From Chromohalobacter canadensis (GTDB lineage Bacteria; Pseudomonadota; Gammaproteobacteria; Pseudomonadales; Halomonadaceae), in the NCBI RefSeq assembly GCF_034479555.1, contig NZ_CP140151.1, positions 496,001 to 560,000 on the forward strand: 64,000 nucleotides of DNA, read 5' to 3'. Numbering within the stretch: the stretch's first letter is position 1; the number at the start of each line of letters is the position of its first letter. The notes below the pieces were generated by a model. That model made no database searches. It was not told the origin of the DNA and saw only the letters and a program-made list of their open reading frames with translations. Both the position numbers and the translations under genes were made by a program. Positions 1 to 9,572 of this stretch are shown here, one piece after another.

Positions 1-533
1 AAACGCTCCACTTCGTCATCGGCCACCGAATACGGGGGGCCGCTCTCGGGCGAGTGCGTATCCATCAAGCTGATCAACAAGCCTCTCGCACCAGGCAACA
101 TTAATTGCGCCAAGTGAAAGGCATAGCGTTGCCGCGTGGCCTCGGGCAAGGCGATCAGCGACGCGCGATCGTAGAACGCCGCCAACTCCTCGGCCTGCGC
201 GGTATGGAAATGAAAGAAATCGCCACACCAGAGCTCGATGCTGCCCTGACGACAGCACGAAAACGCATCTTGCGTGTAGCGTGAGATCGGCGCCTCACTT
301 TCGGCCATGAATTGCTCGATGGCCAGCGACGAGAGTTCCAGGCCAAGCACGGGATGCCCCTGCTCGGCCAGCCAACGCATATCCAGGCTCTTGCCACACA
401 GGGGCACCAGCACCTTGCCGCCGGGCTGAGCCCCGAGTGACGGCCAGTGGCGTATCAAGGCGTCATGCGGCACGGATCGATGGAACCCGATCCGACCCTC
501 TTCCCAGCGCTCCAGCCACTCATCCGTCGCCAT
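1..533 (-). CDS. tpm: Thiopurine S-methyltransferase (3' end outside window)
   Basis: This SAM-dependent methyltransferase acts on thiopurines and, in bacteria, on selenium/tellurium oxyanions; it is cytoplasmic. I translated it from the ATG at 533; the frame stays open to base 1, so the C-terminus is missing. The N-terminus has the family pattern WxxGRIGFH (about residues 10-18), then the SAM-binding core with VLVPLCGKSLDM (about 43-54) and LGLELS (about 65-70), and later the segment GDFFH. About 177 residues are visible of a usual ~210-220. It is the first of two minus-strand genes, with the SH3-domain gene ending 46 bp upstream. Identification is by motif reading and is fairly secure; the natural substrate is unknown. 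Confidence 0.88.
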   Translation of the reverse strand, partial: MATDEWLERWEEGRIGFHRSVPHDALIRHWPSLGAQPGGKVLVPLCGKSLDMRWLAEQGHPVLGLELSSLAIEQFMAESEAPISRYTQDAFSCCRQGSIELWCGDFFHFHTAQAEELAAFYDRASLIALPEATRQRYAFHLAQLMLPGARGLLISLMDTHSPESGPPYSVADDEVER

Positions 534-578
534 ACGTCGTTAACGCCTCTCCATCGTTCACACGCCCTCGACACGCCA

Positions 579-1196
579 TTAAAACCATCCACTACGGCGC
601 TTACGCCGACGCGGGAGGTGCGGCACGATCAAGCCCACCAGCAAGCCGGCCCCGGCCACGGCGGCACCGTAGGTGAAATAACGCATCAAAAGATCTTGTT
701 CCTGCGTATCGAGCCGCGCCTTGAGCTCGCGCGTGGTTTCTTCGGCATCACTGTAAGCCCTATCCAATTCGGCGTTACGCGATTCCAACTCTTCGATACG
801 CTCGGCTCTATTGTCCAGCTTCGTGGTCATGCCCTCCACGCGCTGCTCCCATTCTTCATTGATACCGTCGAGCTGCGAGGTCAATTCATCCACACGCGCT
901 TGCAACTCGGGCAAGCGCGAGCTCGCACTCGGCGAGTCCTGCAGGTAACGGCTGGGAATCCAGACGGCATCGCCATCGTCACCACGGACGCGGCTGTAGT
1001 CACCCTGGCGCTCGAGTAGCGTCACGGGATCGCCGCTCTCGAGTGTGCCGACGATACGGTAGCCCTCGGTGGGGCCGCTACGCACATAGGTCGGTAACTT
1101 GTCTGAGACCCAGTACTGCCCATCGTCTTGCGCATGAGCGTTAAAAGCGCAGGCCCCGAGGACCAAGCTCAGCATCAGAGGTTTGATTCTAGACAT
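579..1196 (-). CDS. SH3-domain membrane protein, YgiM/TIGR04211-like
   Basis: The 205-residue protein has a cleavable-looking signal peptide (residues 1-22, ending AHA). It is followed by a bacterial SH3 domain (about 28-90, with YVRSGPTEGYRIVGTL and VWIPSRYL), a long Glu/Arg/Leu-rich coiled coil (about 93-165), one transmembrane helix (about 172-192) and a basic tail. This order is that of the YgiM/TIGR04211 family, inner-membrane proteins exposing SH3 and coiled coil to the periplasm; their biochemical role is unsettled. It stands alone, opposite miaB. The start ATG at 1196 directly precedes the signal peptide. Length fits the family. Confidence 0.8.
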   Translation of the reverse strand: MSRIKPLMLSLVLGACAFNAHAQDDGQYWVSDKLPTYVRSGPTEGYRIVGTLESGDPVTLLERQGDYSRVRGDDGDAVWIPSRYLQDSPSASSRLPELQARVDELTSQLDGINEEWEQRVEGMTTKLDNRAERIEELESRNAELDRAYSDAEETTRELKARLDTQEQDLLMRYFTYGAAVAGAGLLVGLIVPHLPRRRKRRSGWF

Positions 1197-1702
1197 AACG
1201 TGGCTTCTTCATGAATGACGAACGGCTCACGAGTACGTACTGCTTCCACGCGTTGCATCACCCAGCCGAGAGGACATCCTGTCGCGACTCGGCGGGCGGG
1301 CGACCATCCACACATTCTGTGGATAAGTCTTGGGAAAACCTGACCTTGACGGCGGCGAGACCACCGCAATGTCTGTCATAGCGACAAATCGTGCAATTTT
1401 TAACCACTACCATCGCGCGATAACCGATTCATCGGACACGAAAATTTCGCAATCCTGAGTCGGTCTTGACTGTCCGCAGCGTACCTTCACGAGGCGCCTC
1501 ACGCGAGAAACGTAGCGTATCACAGCCTCGGCATCATCGCGGACGATTCGACTCAGGCGCAAGGCTGGCCCACGATGCCGTCAATCCGTATAATGTGCTT
1601 TCTTATCCTGAACAAGCGGCTGGGCCACGCTTCAAGGCCACGCTTTTACTTACTCCCAATCACGGACATATGTCGGGCGCTCGACGCACCGACCGGATCG
1701 GT
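1197..1702. other. Divergent intergenic region upstream of miaB
   Basis: There is no convincing gene in these ~500 bases. An open frame continues upstream of miaB to 1466, but its N-terminal extension is absent from MiaB proteins. A consensus TATAAT lies at 1589-1594, correctly oriented for miaB, but without a good -35 hexamer. One consensus DnaA-box-like nonamer (TGTGGATAA) lies at 1318-1326; a single copy is not evidence for an origin. Confidence 0.5.
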
Positions 1703-3049
1703 ATGGCGAAGAAACTCTTCATCAAGACCCACGGCTGCCAGATGAACGAGTATGACTCCGCGCGCATGGCGGATCTACTCGGCGAATCGCATGCACTCGA
1801 GCTGACCGACGACGAGCGGGAGGCCGATGTCATCCTGCTCAACACCTGCTCGATCCGTGAGAAGGCCCAGGAGAAGGTCTTCCACCAGCTCGGGCGCTGG
1901 AAGAAGCTCAAGGCCGCCAACCCCGATCTCGTGATCGGCGTCGGGGGCTGCGTGGCCAGTCAGGAAGGCGGCAATATCCAGAAGCGTGCGCCGCATGTGG
2001 ACATGGTCTTCGGGCCGCAGACCATGCACCGGCTGCCGACCATGCTCGACTCGAGCCAAGGGGCGGAGACCATCTCCATGGTCGATGTCACCTTCCCTGA
2101 GATCGAGAAATTCGACCACCTGCCCAAGCCCACGGCAGATGGCGCCACCGCGTTCGTCTCGATCATGGAAGGCTGCTCGAAGTACTGCACCTTCTGCGTG
2201 GTGCCCTACACCCGTGGTGAAGAGGTTTCGCGGCCCTTCGAGCCGGTGATGGAGGAAGTCATTCACCTCGCCGATCAAGGCGTGCGCGAGATCAACTTGC
2301 TGGGCCAGAACGTCAACGCCTATCGCGGCGAGAACCAGTTGGGCGATGAAATCGACCTCGCTGAGCTGATCAGCTGTGTCGCCGCCGTGGAAGGCATCGA
2401 CCGTATCCGCTTCACCACCTCGCACCCGGTGGAGTTCTCCGACAGCCTGATCGAGGCCTACGGCGAGATTCCGGAGCTGGTCAGCCATCTTCACCTGCCC
2501 GTGCAGGCCGGCTCGGATCGTATCCTGGCGGCCATGAAGCGCGGTCATACCGTCGAGGAATACGTCGACAAGCTGGAGCGCATTCGCGCGCTGCGTCCGG
2601 ACATCAGTTTCTCCTCGGACTTCATCATCGGCTTCCCCGGCGAGACCGAAGAAGACTTCATGAACACCATGGACCTGATCCAGCGCATCGGTTACGACGC
2701 TTCGTTCAGTTTCGTCTATTCCCCGCGCCCGGGCACCCCGGCCGCGAATCTGGAAGACGAAACGCCGGAAGCGACCAAGAAACAGCGTCTGGCGATCCTG
2801 CAGGAACGCCTCAACCAGCAAACCATGCAGATCTCGCGGCGCATGGTCGGCCATACCGAGCGCATCCTGGTCACCGGCTTCTCGCCCAAGGATCCCGGCC
2901 AGCTCTCCGGTCGCACCGAGAACAACCGAGTCGTCAACTTCCGTGCGCCCAACCCGACCGAGCTCATCGGTTACTTCGTCGATGTCGAGATCACCGAGGC
3001 GCTTCCCAACTCGCTGCGTGGCGATTTGGCCTCTCCGGCTCGCTACTAA
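1703..3049 (+). CDS. miaB: tRNA-2-methylthio-N6-dimethylallyladenosine synthase MiaB
   Basis: This is a radical-SAM methylthiotransferase that converts i6A37 of tRNAs reading UNN codons to ms2i6A37. The 448-residue form starting at 1703 begins [15 protein letters not shown], exactly where the UPF0004/MTTase domain begins in the family; the upstream in-frame extension is not conserved. Cys12, Cys49 and Cys83 ligate the auxiliary Fe-S cluster, and C158-x3-C162-x2-C165 is the radical-SAM motif. A TRAM domain closes the protein. It heads the block miaB, phoH-like, ybeY, corC, lnt, the same set as in Escherichia coli. Confidence 0.95.
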   Translation: MAKKLFIKTHGCQMNEYDSARMADLLGESHALELTDDEREADVILLNTCSIREKAQEKVFHQLGRWKKLKAANPDLVIGVGGCVASQEGGNIQKRAPHVDMVFGPQTMHRLPTMLDSSQGAETISMVDVTFPEIEKFDHLPKPTADGATAFVSIMEGCSKYCTFCVVPYTRGEEVSRPFEPVMEEVIHLADQGVREINLLGQNVNAYRGENQLGDEIDLAELISCVAAVEGIDRIRFTTSHPVEFSDSLIEAYGEIPELVSHLHLPVQAGSDRILAAMKRGHTVEEYVDKLERIRALRPDISFSSDFIIGFPGETEEDFMNTMDLIQRIGYDASFSFVYSPRPGTPAANLEDETPEATKKQRLAILQERLNQQTMQISRRMVGHTERILVTGFSPKDPGQLSGRTENNRVVNFRAPNPTELIGYFVDVEITEALPNSLRGDLASPARY

Positions 3050-3104
3050 GGCGCTGCCGGCGGTCTTTGTCTGCTATCGTGACGAATCCTTGCGCAAGAT
3101 CATT

Positions 3105-3124
3105 GCCCCGGCGTTGTCCGGGGC
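3105..3124. other. GC-rich hairpin between miaB and the phoH-like gene
   Basis: GCCCCGG and CCGGGGC form a perfect 7-bp stem with a 6-base loop. No U-run follows, so it is more likely an mRNA-stabilising or attenuating hairpin than an intrinsic terminator. Confidence 0.35.
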
Positions 3125-3151
3125 GCTAAGCTGAATTCACACTTCCAACCC

Positions 3152-4246
3152 ATGGATCTCCTCGAGTTGAGCCAGAACACTTCGCAGGCACATCGCATCC
3201 TCACGCTGACACTCGAACCCAACGACCCCATGCGCCTGGCAAGCCTATGCGGGCAGCAGGACGAACATCTCAAGCTCGTCGAGTCGCGTCTGGGCGTGAC
3301 GTTGCGAAATCGCGGCAACACCTTTCAGCTTGCAGGCCCCGGCCCTCACGTCAAAGCGGCCGCCAATGTCGTCGAGCATCTCTACCGCGAGACGGAAGCC
3401 AATGAGCTGACACCGGACACCGTGCACCTTTTCCTGCAGGAATCCGGCCTCGAGTCACTGGAAGAAGACGAGGAAACGCTCGACGAGGGCGGCGTGCTCA
3501 TCCGCACGCCGCGCGCCTTGATCAAGCCACGCGGTCACAATCAGCAGACCTACGTCACCAGTATTCACGATCACGACATCAATTTCGGGGTCGGCCCGGC
3601 GGGCACCGGCAAGACCTATCTGGCAGTCGCAGCAGCAGTCGAGGCGCTCAACCAGCAACAGGTGCGGCGGATCCTCCTGGTGCGCCCGGCGGTGGAAGCC
3701 GGCGAGCGCCTGGGCTTCCTCCCCGGCGATCTGGCTCAGAAGATCGACCCTTACCTGCGCCCGCTCTACGACGCGCTCTACGAGATGCTAGGTTTCGAAC
3801 AGGTCAACAAGCTGATCGAGCGGCAAGTGATCGAGGTCGCCCCGCTGGCCTACATGCGCGGACGCACGCTCAACAATGCCTTCATCATTCTCGATGAGAG
3901 CCAGAACACCACACGCGAACAGATGAAGATGTTCCTGACGCGTATTGGCTTCGGCTCCACCGCCGTGATCACCGGCGATATCACCCAGGTCGACCTGCCA
4001 CGCGGCAATCAATCGGGGCTGATTCAAGTTCTCGATGTGCTCAAGGGCACCGCCGGGATCGGCGTGACGCATTTCGTGGCCAAGGACGTGGTCCGCCACC
4101 CATTGGTCCAGCGTATCATCGAAGCCTACGATGCCTTCGAAAGCGCCGAGGAAGAGCAGGAGCGCGCCCGCCAAGAACGGCGTGCACAGGCCAAGCGCGA
4201 TAAAGACGATACGCGCCGCGACAACGACGAGCCGGCAGACGCATGA
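3152..4246 (+). CDS. ybeZ: PhoH-like ATPase YbeZ
   Basis: This 364-residue cytoplasmic P-loop ATPase of the PhoH family is thought to act with YbeY in RNA/ribosome maturation. Walker A GPAGTGKT sits at about residues 148-155 and Walker B IILDESQN at about 244-251. An N-terminal KH-like segment (about 45-90) precedes the ATPase. The C-terminal 40 residues are a charged Glu/Arg/Lys tail. Its stop overlaps the start of ybeY by 4 bases (ATGA), implying translational coupling. Confidence 0.92.
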   Translation: MDLLELSQNTSQAHRILTLTLEPNDPMRLASLCGQQDEHLKLVESRLGVTLRNRGNTFQLAGPGPHVKAAANVVEHLYRETEANELTPDTVHLFLQESGLESLEEDEETLDEGGVLIRTPRALIKPRGHNQQTYVTSIHDHDINFGVGPAGTGKTYLAVAAAVEALNQQQVRRILLVRPAVEAGERLGFLPGDLAQKIDPYLRPLYDALYEMLGFEQVNKLIERQVIEVAPLAYMRGRTLNNAFIILDESQNTTREQMKMFLTRIGFGSTAVITGDITQVDLPRGNQSGLIQVLDVLKGTAGIGVTHFVAKDVVRHPLVQRIIEAYDAFESAEEEQERARQERRAQAKRDKDDTRRDNDEPADA

Positions 4247-4704
4247 CCCTCGACATCGACCGTCAGGTCGCCATTGACACGACAACCGCGCTCCCCACCC
4301 AGGCCGACCTCGAGGCCTGGGTAAGCGCCGTGTTCGCTCGTCATCCCGATGAAAAGCGCACGGAAATGACCGTGCGATTCGTCTCCCCTGAAGAGAGCCA
4401 GACGCTCAATCGCGACTATCGCGGCAAGGACAAGCCCACCAACGTGCTTTCCTTCCCTTTCGAAACGCCTCCCGGGGTGACCTTGCCACTGCTTGGCGAC
4501 CTGGCGATCTGCCACGATGTCGTCGTCACCGAGGCCACCGCACAGGATAAGCCTCTAGCCCATCACTACACCCATATGGTGATCCACGGCACCTTGCATT
4601 TACTCGGCTACGATCATATAGATGAGCGTGAAGCCGAAGAGATGGAAGCGTTGGAGCGCGAGCTACTGGCTGGTTTCAAGATCGGTGATCCCTATGCCGA
4701 GTGA
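4243..4704 (+). CDS. ybeY: Endoribonuclease/rRNA maturation factor YbeY
   Basis: This 153-residue metal-dependent single-strand endoribonuclease is involved in 16S rRNA 3'-end maturation and late ribosome quality control. The zinc-binding motif H-x3-H-x5-H is visible as HGTLHLLGYDH at residues 115-125, and the upstream family segment TNVLSFPF is at about 66-73. It overlaps ybeZ by 4 bases. Length matches the family (150-160). Confidence 0.95.
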   Translation: MTLDIDRQVAIDTTTALPTQADLEAWVSAVFARHPDEKRTEMTVRFVSPEESQTLNRDYRGKDKPTNVLSFPFETPPGVTLPLLGDLAICHDVVVTEATAQDKPLAHHYTHMVIHGTLHLLGYDHIDEREAEEMEALERELLAGFKIGDPYAE

Positions 4705-4812
4705 ACCTCCGCCTGGCACACATCTCGACGCCCCGCGATGCTCGGCCCGTGGCCGTGCACGCCCTTTTATCATCCCCGCGTTATCGTCCATGAGGAACGA
4801 GAGACCTATCGC

Positions 4813-5706
4813 ATGAGCGAAGACCGATCGAGCAGCCAGGGTGGCAAAACCTGGCTGGATAAACTGCTGAACGCTTTTTCCAACGACTCCGATGAACCGA
4901 GTTCGCGTGACGAGTTGCTCACCTTCCTGCGCGAGGCCGGTACACGACTGCGCCTCGACCAAGACGCGCTGACCATCATCGAAGGCGCGTTCCAGATCAG
5001 CGATCAGCAAACGCGCGAGGTGATGATCCCGCGCTCCCAGGTAACCGCCCTGCATGTCGACCAGCGCCCCGAGGACTGCCTGCCGATCATCCTCGAGACC
5101 GCACACTCTCGCTACCCGATCATCGACGAAAACCTCGACGAGGTACTGGGCATCGTACTGGTCAAGGATCTCCTGCCGTTGCTCAAGCTAAGCGACGCCG
5201 AGCGCCAACGCTTCCAACTACGCGATATCCTGCGTCCGGCGATGTTCATTCCCGAATCGAAACGCCTCAACAGCCTCCTCAAGGAATTTCGCGACACCCA
5301 TAACCACATGGCAGTGGTGGTCGATGAATACGGTGGCACTGCAGGCATCGTGACCATCGAGGACATCCTCGAGCAGATCGTCGGCGACATCGAGGACGAA
5401 CACGACATCGATGATGAAGACGACATTCGCGACCTGGGCGATGGCACCTATGCAATTCGTGCCCTGACGCCCATCGAGGACTTCAACGAACGCTTCGAGA
5501 CGTCCTTTCCCGATGAAGAATTCGATACCGTCGGTGGCCTGGTCATGCAGCGCTTTGGGCATCTGCCGCGACGCAACGAACACGCCGACCTGGGCACCTG
5601 GCGCTTCACCGTGCTCAATGCCGACAATCGTCGCATTCGTCTGTTGCAGGTCTCGCCCTGCCCTGAGGATGATGCCGAAGAATCCGGGAACGACGACACG
5701 CATTAA
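4813..5706 (+). CDS. corC: CorC/YbeX, CBS-domain protein of magnesium homeostasis
   Basis: This 297-residue protein has paired CBS domains (about 70-190; EVMIPRSQV, then the second repeat ending in IVTIEDILEQIVGDI) and a C-terminal CorC_HlyC transporter-associated domain (about 205-285). It belongs to the cytosolic CorC/YbeX family linked to Mg2+/Co2+ efflux and ribosome metabolism. I chose the ATG at 4813: family members begin MSEDxSS, and GAGGAACGAGAG provides a ribosome site; a start at 4738 would add 25 unconserved residues. It lies between ybeY and lnt as in E. coli. Confidence 0.92.
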   Translation: MSEDRSSSQGGKTWLDKLLNAFSNDSDEPSSRDELLTFLREAGTRLRLDQDALTIIEGAFQISDQQTREVMIPRSQVTALHVDQRPEDCLPIILETAHSRYPIIDENLDEVLGIVLVKDLLPLLKLSDAERQRFQLRDILRPAMFIPESKRLNSLLKEFRDTHNHMAVVVDEYGGTAGIVTIEDILEQIVGDIEDEHDIDDEDDIRDLGDGTYAIRALTPIEDFNERFETSFPDEEFDTVGGLVMQRFGHLPRRNEHADLGTWRFTVLNADNRRIRLLQVSPCPEDDAEESGNDDTH

Positions 5707-5783
5707 ATCGGGCAGGCGTATGTGCGGCATGGCCCACAGCGCCTCGCTCTGTTATAAGAGGCACCTTCGACAAGGAGTGCCTC

Positions 5784-7253
5784 ATGCTGTCTTCCCGCAC
5801 CTATCGCCCCTGGATGGGATATCTCGTCGCGCTGCTCGCTGGCGCGCTCACGACGCTTACCTTCTCCCCCTTCGAATGGTGGTGGATCGGCCCCCTCGCC
5901 GTCGCTCTGGTCTTCTATGGCCTCCACGACCTCACGCCCGGCCAGGCAGCACTACGCGGCTGGAGTTATGGCGTCGGGCTCTTCGGTGCCGGCACCTCAT
6001 GGATCTATGTCTCGATCCATGACTACGGCTACACCGGTGTCCCACTGGCGATCTTCCTCACCGCGCTATTCGTGGTCACCCTGGCGCTGTTTTATGGCGT
6101 GGTGTTCGGTGTTTATCGGCGTTTCACGAGCGCACGATGGTCCGTTATCACCTTCGCGGGCGTCTGGGTCCTCGGCGAGGCATTACGTACCTGGGCCTTC
6201 TCGGGCTTTCCTTGGCTGCTGCTCGGCAGTGCCCATGTCGAATCGCCGCTAGCGCCGTGGGCGCCCATCGGCGGCGTCTACCTGCTGTCGTTGATCGTCG
6301 CCCTCAGCGGCACCTTGCTGGTGGCGCTCGTGAAGCGCCGCCTGTGGGCACTGGTGCCGCTCATCGCGATGTGGTGCCTACCGCTGGTGCTGCCCACGCA
6401 GTGGACATCTCCACAAGGCGACCCCAAGCAAGTTGCCCTGCTGCAAGGCAATCTTCCCCAGCTCTCGAAGTGGAGCCCCGAGGGACAACGCAAGGCCGCC
6501 AACACCTATACCGAGATGACCCGCGACCAGGACGACGACACCGACCTGATCATATGGCCGGAGACCGCCTTGCCGATGTTCGCGTCCAAGGCACGTCCCG
6601 TTCTGGAACGTGTACAAACGACGCTGCCCACCGATACCGCCCTGCTGACCGGTATCGTCCAGCGCGACGATCAAGGCGATTACTACAATGCGGTCATCGG
6701 GATGGGCAACAGCCAAGGCAGCTATCGCAAGGAGCATCTGGTGCCATTCGGTGAGTATTTACCGTTGGAAGGATTGCTGCGCGGCATCATCGCCTTCTTC
6801 AACCTGCCCATGTCGAGCTTCACCGCCGGGGCCTCCGATCAGGCACCGATCCAGGCCGCGGGTATGCGCCTGGGCGTCGCGATCTGCTACGAAATCATCT
6901 ATCCAGACCTGGTCGCCCAACGTGCGCGCGGCGCCGACGTGCTGCTCACCGTCTCCAACGACACTTGGTTCGGGGACTCCATTGGCCCATTGCAGCACTT
7001 GCAGATGGCCCAGCTACGTGCCCTGGAGAATGGCCGCTACGTACTCCGCGCCACCAGTAACGGCGTCACCGCCATCATCGACGCTCAGGGCCATATCACC
7101 GAACGCGCCCCGCGCTTCGAGACTGCCAGCATCAGCGGCGAGGTTCAGCCCATGCAGGGACTGACGCTCTTCACTCGTACCGGCAGTTGGCCGGCATGGG
7201 GACTCGCCCTGCTACTGCTCGTCCCCGGACTGCGTTGGCGCCGCCGCACCTAG
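5784..7253 (+). CDS. lnt: Apolipoprotein N-acyltransferase
   Basis: This inner-membrane enzyme transfers an acyl chain from phospholipid to the N-terminal cysteine of apolipoproteins, the last step of lipoprotein maturation. The 489-residue protein has about six N-terminal membrane helices (residues 10-200), a periplasmic nitrilase-fold domain (about 215-465) and a final helix. The catalytic triad is readable: Glu260 (WPETALP), Lys316 (YRKEHLVPFGEY) and Cys368 (ICYEIIYPD). An AAGGAG site precedes the ATG. It is the last gene of the block before a strong hairpin. Confidence 0.95.
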   Translation: MLSSRTYRPWMGYLVALLAGALTTLTFSPFEWWWIGPLAVALVFYGLHDLTPGQAALRGWSYGVGLFGAGTSWIYVSIHDYGYTGVPLAIFLTALFVVTLALFYGVVFGVYRRFTSARWSVITFAGVWVLGEALRTWAFSGFPWLLLGSAHVESPLAPWAPIGGVYLLSLIVALSGTLLVALVKRRLWALVPLIAMWCLPLVLPTQWTSPQGDPKQVALLQGNLPQLSKWSPEGQRKAANTYTEMTRDQDDDTDLIIWPETALPMFASKARPVLERVQTTLPTDTALLTGIVQRDDQGDYYNAVIGMGNSQGSYRKEHLVPFGEYLPLEGLLRGIIAFFNLPMSSFTAGASDQAPIQAAGMRLGVAICYEIIYPDLVAQRARGADVLLTVSNDTWFGDSIGPLQHLQMAQLRALENGRYVLRATSNGVTAIIDAQGHITERAPRFETASISGEVQPMQGLTLFTRTGSWPAWGLALLLLVPGLRWRRRT

Positions 7254-7279
7254 CATGCGCCGAGCCTGACGCCCGGTCA

Positions 7280-7315
7280 CGGCACGACGCGCAGCGAAAC
7301 CCGCGCGTCGTGCCG
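7280..7315. terminator. Strong hairpin between convergent lnt and racemase-family genes
   Basis: A perfect 13-bp stem (CGGCACGACGCGC / GCGCGTCGTGCCG) with a 10-base loop lies in the 70-bp gap between convergent genes. It has no clear T-run, so it is probably a bidirectional transcription barrier. Confidence 0.6.
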
Positions 7316-7323
7316 GGGTGGGC

Positions 7324-8412
7324 CTAGTCTGGTAGAGACGCCTCTTCCTCGACGGGCAACGCCTCCTCAGCCTTGCGATGACCGCTGGTGACGATATGGT
7401 GCAGGCTGCCGCATTCCACTAGCGGGTCGTTGCAGTTGATGACGACGTCCGAACTGGCCAGGACATGGGCCTTGCCGGTGATGGTGTTCTCGGCCACCTG
7501 GTGCGTGCCTTCCTGCCGTGAGCCGGTGAACTCGCCGATGAAGCCCGTGCCACGCAGGGACACGGTCTCCAGCTTGTCCCCCGGCTGGAGAGTGCCTTCG
7601 TGATGCATCAGGGCCAGACGCGCCGAGGTGCCCGTGCCGGTCGTGCTGCGGCAGATCACACCCGGGTGCACATAGGTCGTCGAGCGCGAGCGAAAGAAAC
7701 CATCCGCGACTTGCTCGACCGGGCCCATGAAATGCAAGAACGGCAGCGGCCCCACATCGCCCAGAGTATAGTGAGAGAAGCCCCGTTCAGCCTGGATCGC
7801 TTCGACGATGGCGTGGGCGCATTCCGCCAGTCGCGTCTCCTCATCCCGGTTCAGCGAGAAGCCCAACTCGGCGGATTCCACCATCGCGTAGAAGCCCCCG
7901 CTATAGGCGACGCTGTAGGTCACGTCCCCGATCGAGGGTACATGGATGCTGGCCCGGTACGTATCGATGTAGCTGGGCAGCCCTTCACAGGTGATGCCCT
8001 CCACGACGCCGTTTTCCACTCGCGCCTCGATATGGACCAGGCCGGCCGCAGATTCCAGGATGAAACGCTGGTATCCCTCGCGCTTGGGCACGAGACCGCT
8101 TTCCAGCACGGCCGTGGCGGTGCAGATGGTGTTGGACCCGGAATAGATGGGATAGCCCATCACCTCCATGATGATGTAGCCCACCTCGGCTTCCGGATCG
8201 CTGGCGGGCACGAGCAGGTCCACCGACATCTCGGGGATGCCATAAGGCTCGCTGAGCAGTAGTTGGCGCAGGCCATCGGCGTCCTCGCGCAGATATTCCA
8301 TCTTTTCGCGCACCGTGTTCCCCGGCAGCGGATCGATGCCGCCGGTCACGATACGGCTGACATCACCGCCAGCATGCAGGTCGATCAGTTGCAGCGTCAG
8401 TTTGTCGCTCAT
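7324..8412 (-). CDS. Proline-racemase-superfamily enzyme with Ser/Thr at the two catalytic positions
   Basis: This 362-residue cytoplasmic enzyme belongs to the proline racemase/4-hydroxyproline epimerase/trans-3-hydroxyproline dehydratase superfamily. The start at 8412 is set by AAGGAAGG and a 4-base ATGA overlap with the upstream reductase gene. Racemases carry a Cys in each of two motifs. Here the first motif reads YSGSNT (Ser91 where Cys is expected) and the second reads CRSTTGTGTSA (Thr258 for Cys; Cys254 replaces the usual Asp). It is therefore unlikely to be a classical proline racemase. A hydroxyproline dehydratase-like activity or a non-proline substrate is possible. Co-translation with an MDR reductase suggests a two-step pathway. 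Confidence 0.75.
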   Translation of the reverse strand: MSDKLTLQLIDLHAGGDVSRIVTGGIDPLPGNTVREKMEYLREDADGLRQLLLSEPYGIPEMSVDLLVPASDPEAEVGYIIMEVMGYPIYSGSNTICTATAVLESGLVPKREGYQRFILESAAGLVHIEARVENGVVEGITCEGLPSYIDTYRASIHVPSIGDVTYSVAYSGGFYAMVESAELGFSLNRDEETRLAECAHAIVEAIQAERGFSHYTLGDVGPLPFLHFMGPVEQVADGFFRSRSTTYVHPGVICRSTTGTGTSARLALMHHEGTLQPGDKLETVSLRGTGFIGEFTGSRQEGTHQVAENTITGKAHVLASSDVVINCNDPLVECGSLHHIVTSGHRKAEEALPVEEEASLPD

Positions 8413-9572
8413 TTGCCTTCCTTCAACGCGTAGGGTGCGCCATGTTCTTGCCACTGCGAGTCCGGGACGATCACGATTTTGCCTAAGTAATTGCTGTTGC
8501 GATTGACGAAGTAGCGTTCGGCGTCATGCAGCTCGGAGAGTTTGAATGCCGCGTGCAATACCGGCGTCAGCTGCCCCGAGCGGATCCAGGCCACCAGTTG
8601 CTCGGCCTCGTCGCGCGTGCCGTGGGAGACACCGGATATGTGAACCTGATACAGATAGATCCGCGTCCACATGATCTCGCTGAGATTACCGCCGCTCGCG
8701 CCGGCGATGCTCAAGCGTGGATAGGTGGTTCGACGCGTCATGTCGAAAATCATGGTGTCGATGAAGCGGTCGGTCATCTCGCCACCGACCAGGTCCATGA
8801 CCGCGTCGATGGGCGCGCCCTGCGTTAGCGCCTTCACCTTCTCGGTGAAATCCTGCATGTCCGAGCGGTCCAGCACGGCTTCCGCACCCAGCGCCATCAA
8901 CGAAGCGGCCTTGTCCGGCTGGCTCAGCGCGTAAGGAATCGCCCCCATGATACGACAGAGCCGAATCAGTGCTGTGCCCACGCCACCACTCGCGCCTGTC
9001 ACCAGCACGCGCTCCCCGGCTTTGACATTGGCCGCATTCAACATGTGAAGCGCGGTTTGATAAGAACACATGCCCATGGCGGCAAGCTCGGCATCGGCCA
9101 ACTCGGAATTGTCCACCGTGTGGAACTGCGCCGAGGGCACGGCAATGTACTCGGCGAAGCCGCCATCAGCCCCATGACCGTAATAGTCGGGCGTCAGGTT
9201 GATGTCGGGGCGGTCATCGGCATAGATATTGAAGTCCAGAAGCCCACGCTGGCCAATGCGCTCAGCGCTCACATCCTCACCGACAGCAACCACGCGTCCG
9301 GCCACGTCGGCGCCTTGAATGCGGGGGAAGGTCAGCGTCGGTGATCCGCCGATCTGGAACGAGGTTGTATCCCCTTTGTCCTTGGTCGGATAAAGCCCCT
9401 CTCGCGCCTTGCGGTCGGTATTGTTCTTCGCTGTCGCGGTCACCTGCACCAAAACCTCGCCTTTGGCAGGCCTGGGGACAGACACGTCCTGTCGATACTC
9501 CAGTTTGTCGATATCCCCATGCCCGGTCAGCAGCATCGCCGCCATCGCATCGGGTAGCGCCTCGCTCCGCAT
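8409..9572 (-). CDS. MDR-family NAD(P)H-dependent reductase (zinc-independent alcohol dehydrogenase-like)
   Basis: This 387-residue medium-chain dehydrogenase/reductase resembles quinone oxidoreductases. A GroES-like domain (about 20-150) is followed by a Rossmann domain with VLVTGASGGVGTALIRL (about 175-191). The Cys/His catalytic-zinc ligands of true alcohol dehydrogenases are not apparent. The start at 9572 is fixed by GAGGAGGT seven bases upstream; the open frame extends further but is unlikely to be translated. Its stop overlaps the racemase-family gene by 4 bases. Substrate unknown. Confidence 0.8.
   Translation of the reverse strand: MRSEALPDAMAAMLLTGHGDIDKLEYRQDVSVPRPAKGEVLVQVTATAKNNTDRKAREGLYPTKDKGDTTSFQIGGSPTLTFPRIQGADVAGRVVAVGEDVSAERIGQRGLLDFNIYADDRPDINLTPDYYGHGADGGFAEYIAVPSAQFHTVDNSELADAELAAMGMCSYQTALHMLNAANVKAGERVLVTGASGGVGTALIRLCRIMGAIPYALSQPDKAASLMALGAEAVLDRSDMQDFTEKVKALTQGAPIDAVMDLVGGEMTDRFIDTMIFDMTRRTTYPRLSIAGASGGNLSEIMWTRIYLYQVHISGVSHGTRDEAEQLVAWIRSGQLTPVLHAAFKLSELHDAERYFVNRNSNYLGKIVIVPDSQWQEHGAPYALKEGK

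Noticed and set aside
1318..1326. Perfect DnaA-box-like nonamer TGTGGATAA
   Set aside because: A single box with no AT-rich repeats, no dnaA/dnaN/gidA neighbours and no further boxes is not an origin.
1466..1702. N-terminal extension of the miaB frame by 79 codons
   Set aside because: Absent from the family, no ribosome site, and the MTTase domain starts at the ATG at 1703.
1775..2854. 359-codon open frame opposite miaB
   Set aside because: A shadow of the GC-rich miaB gene; its composition is that of an antisense frame, with no recognisable domain.
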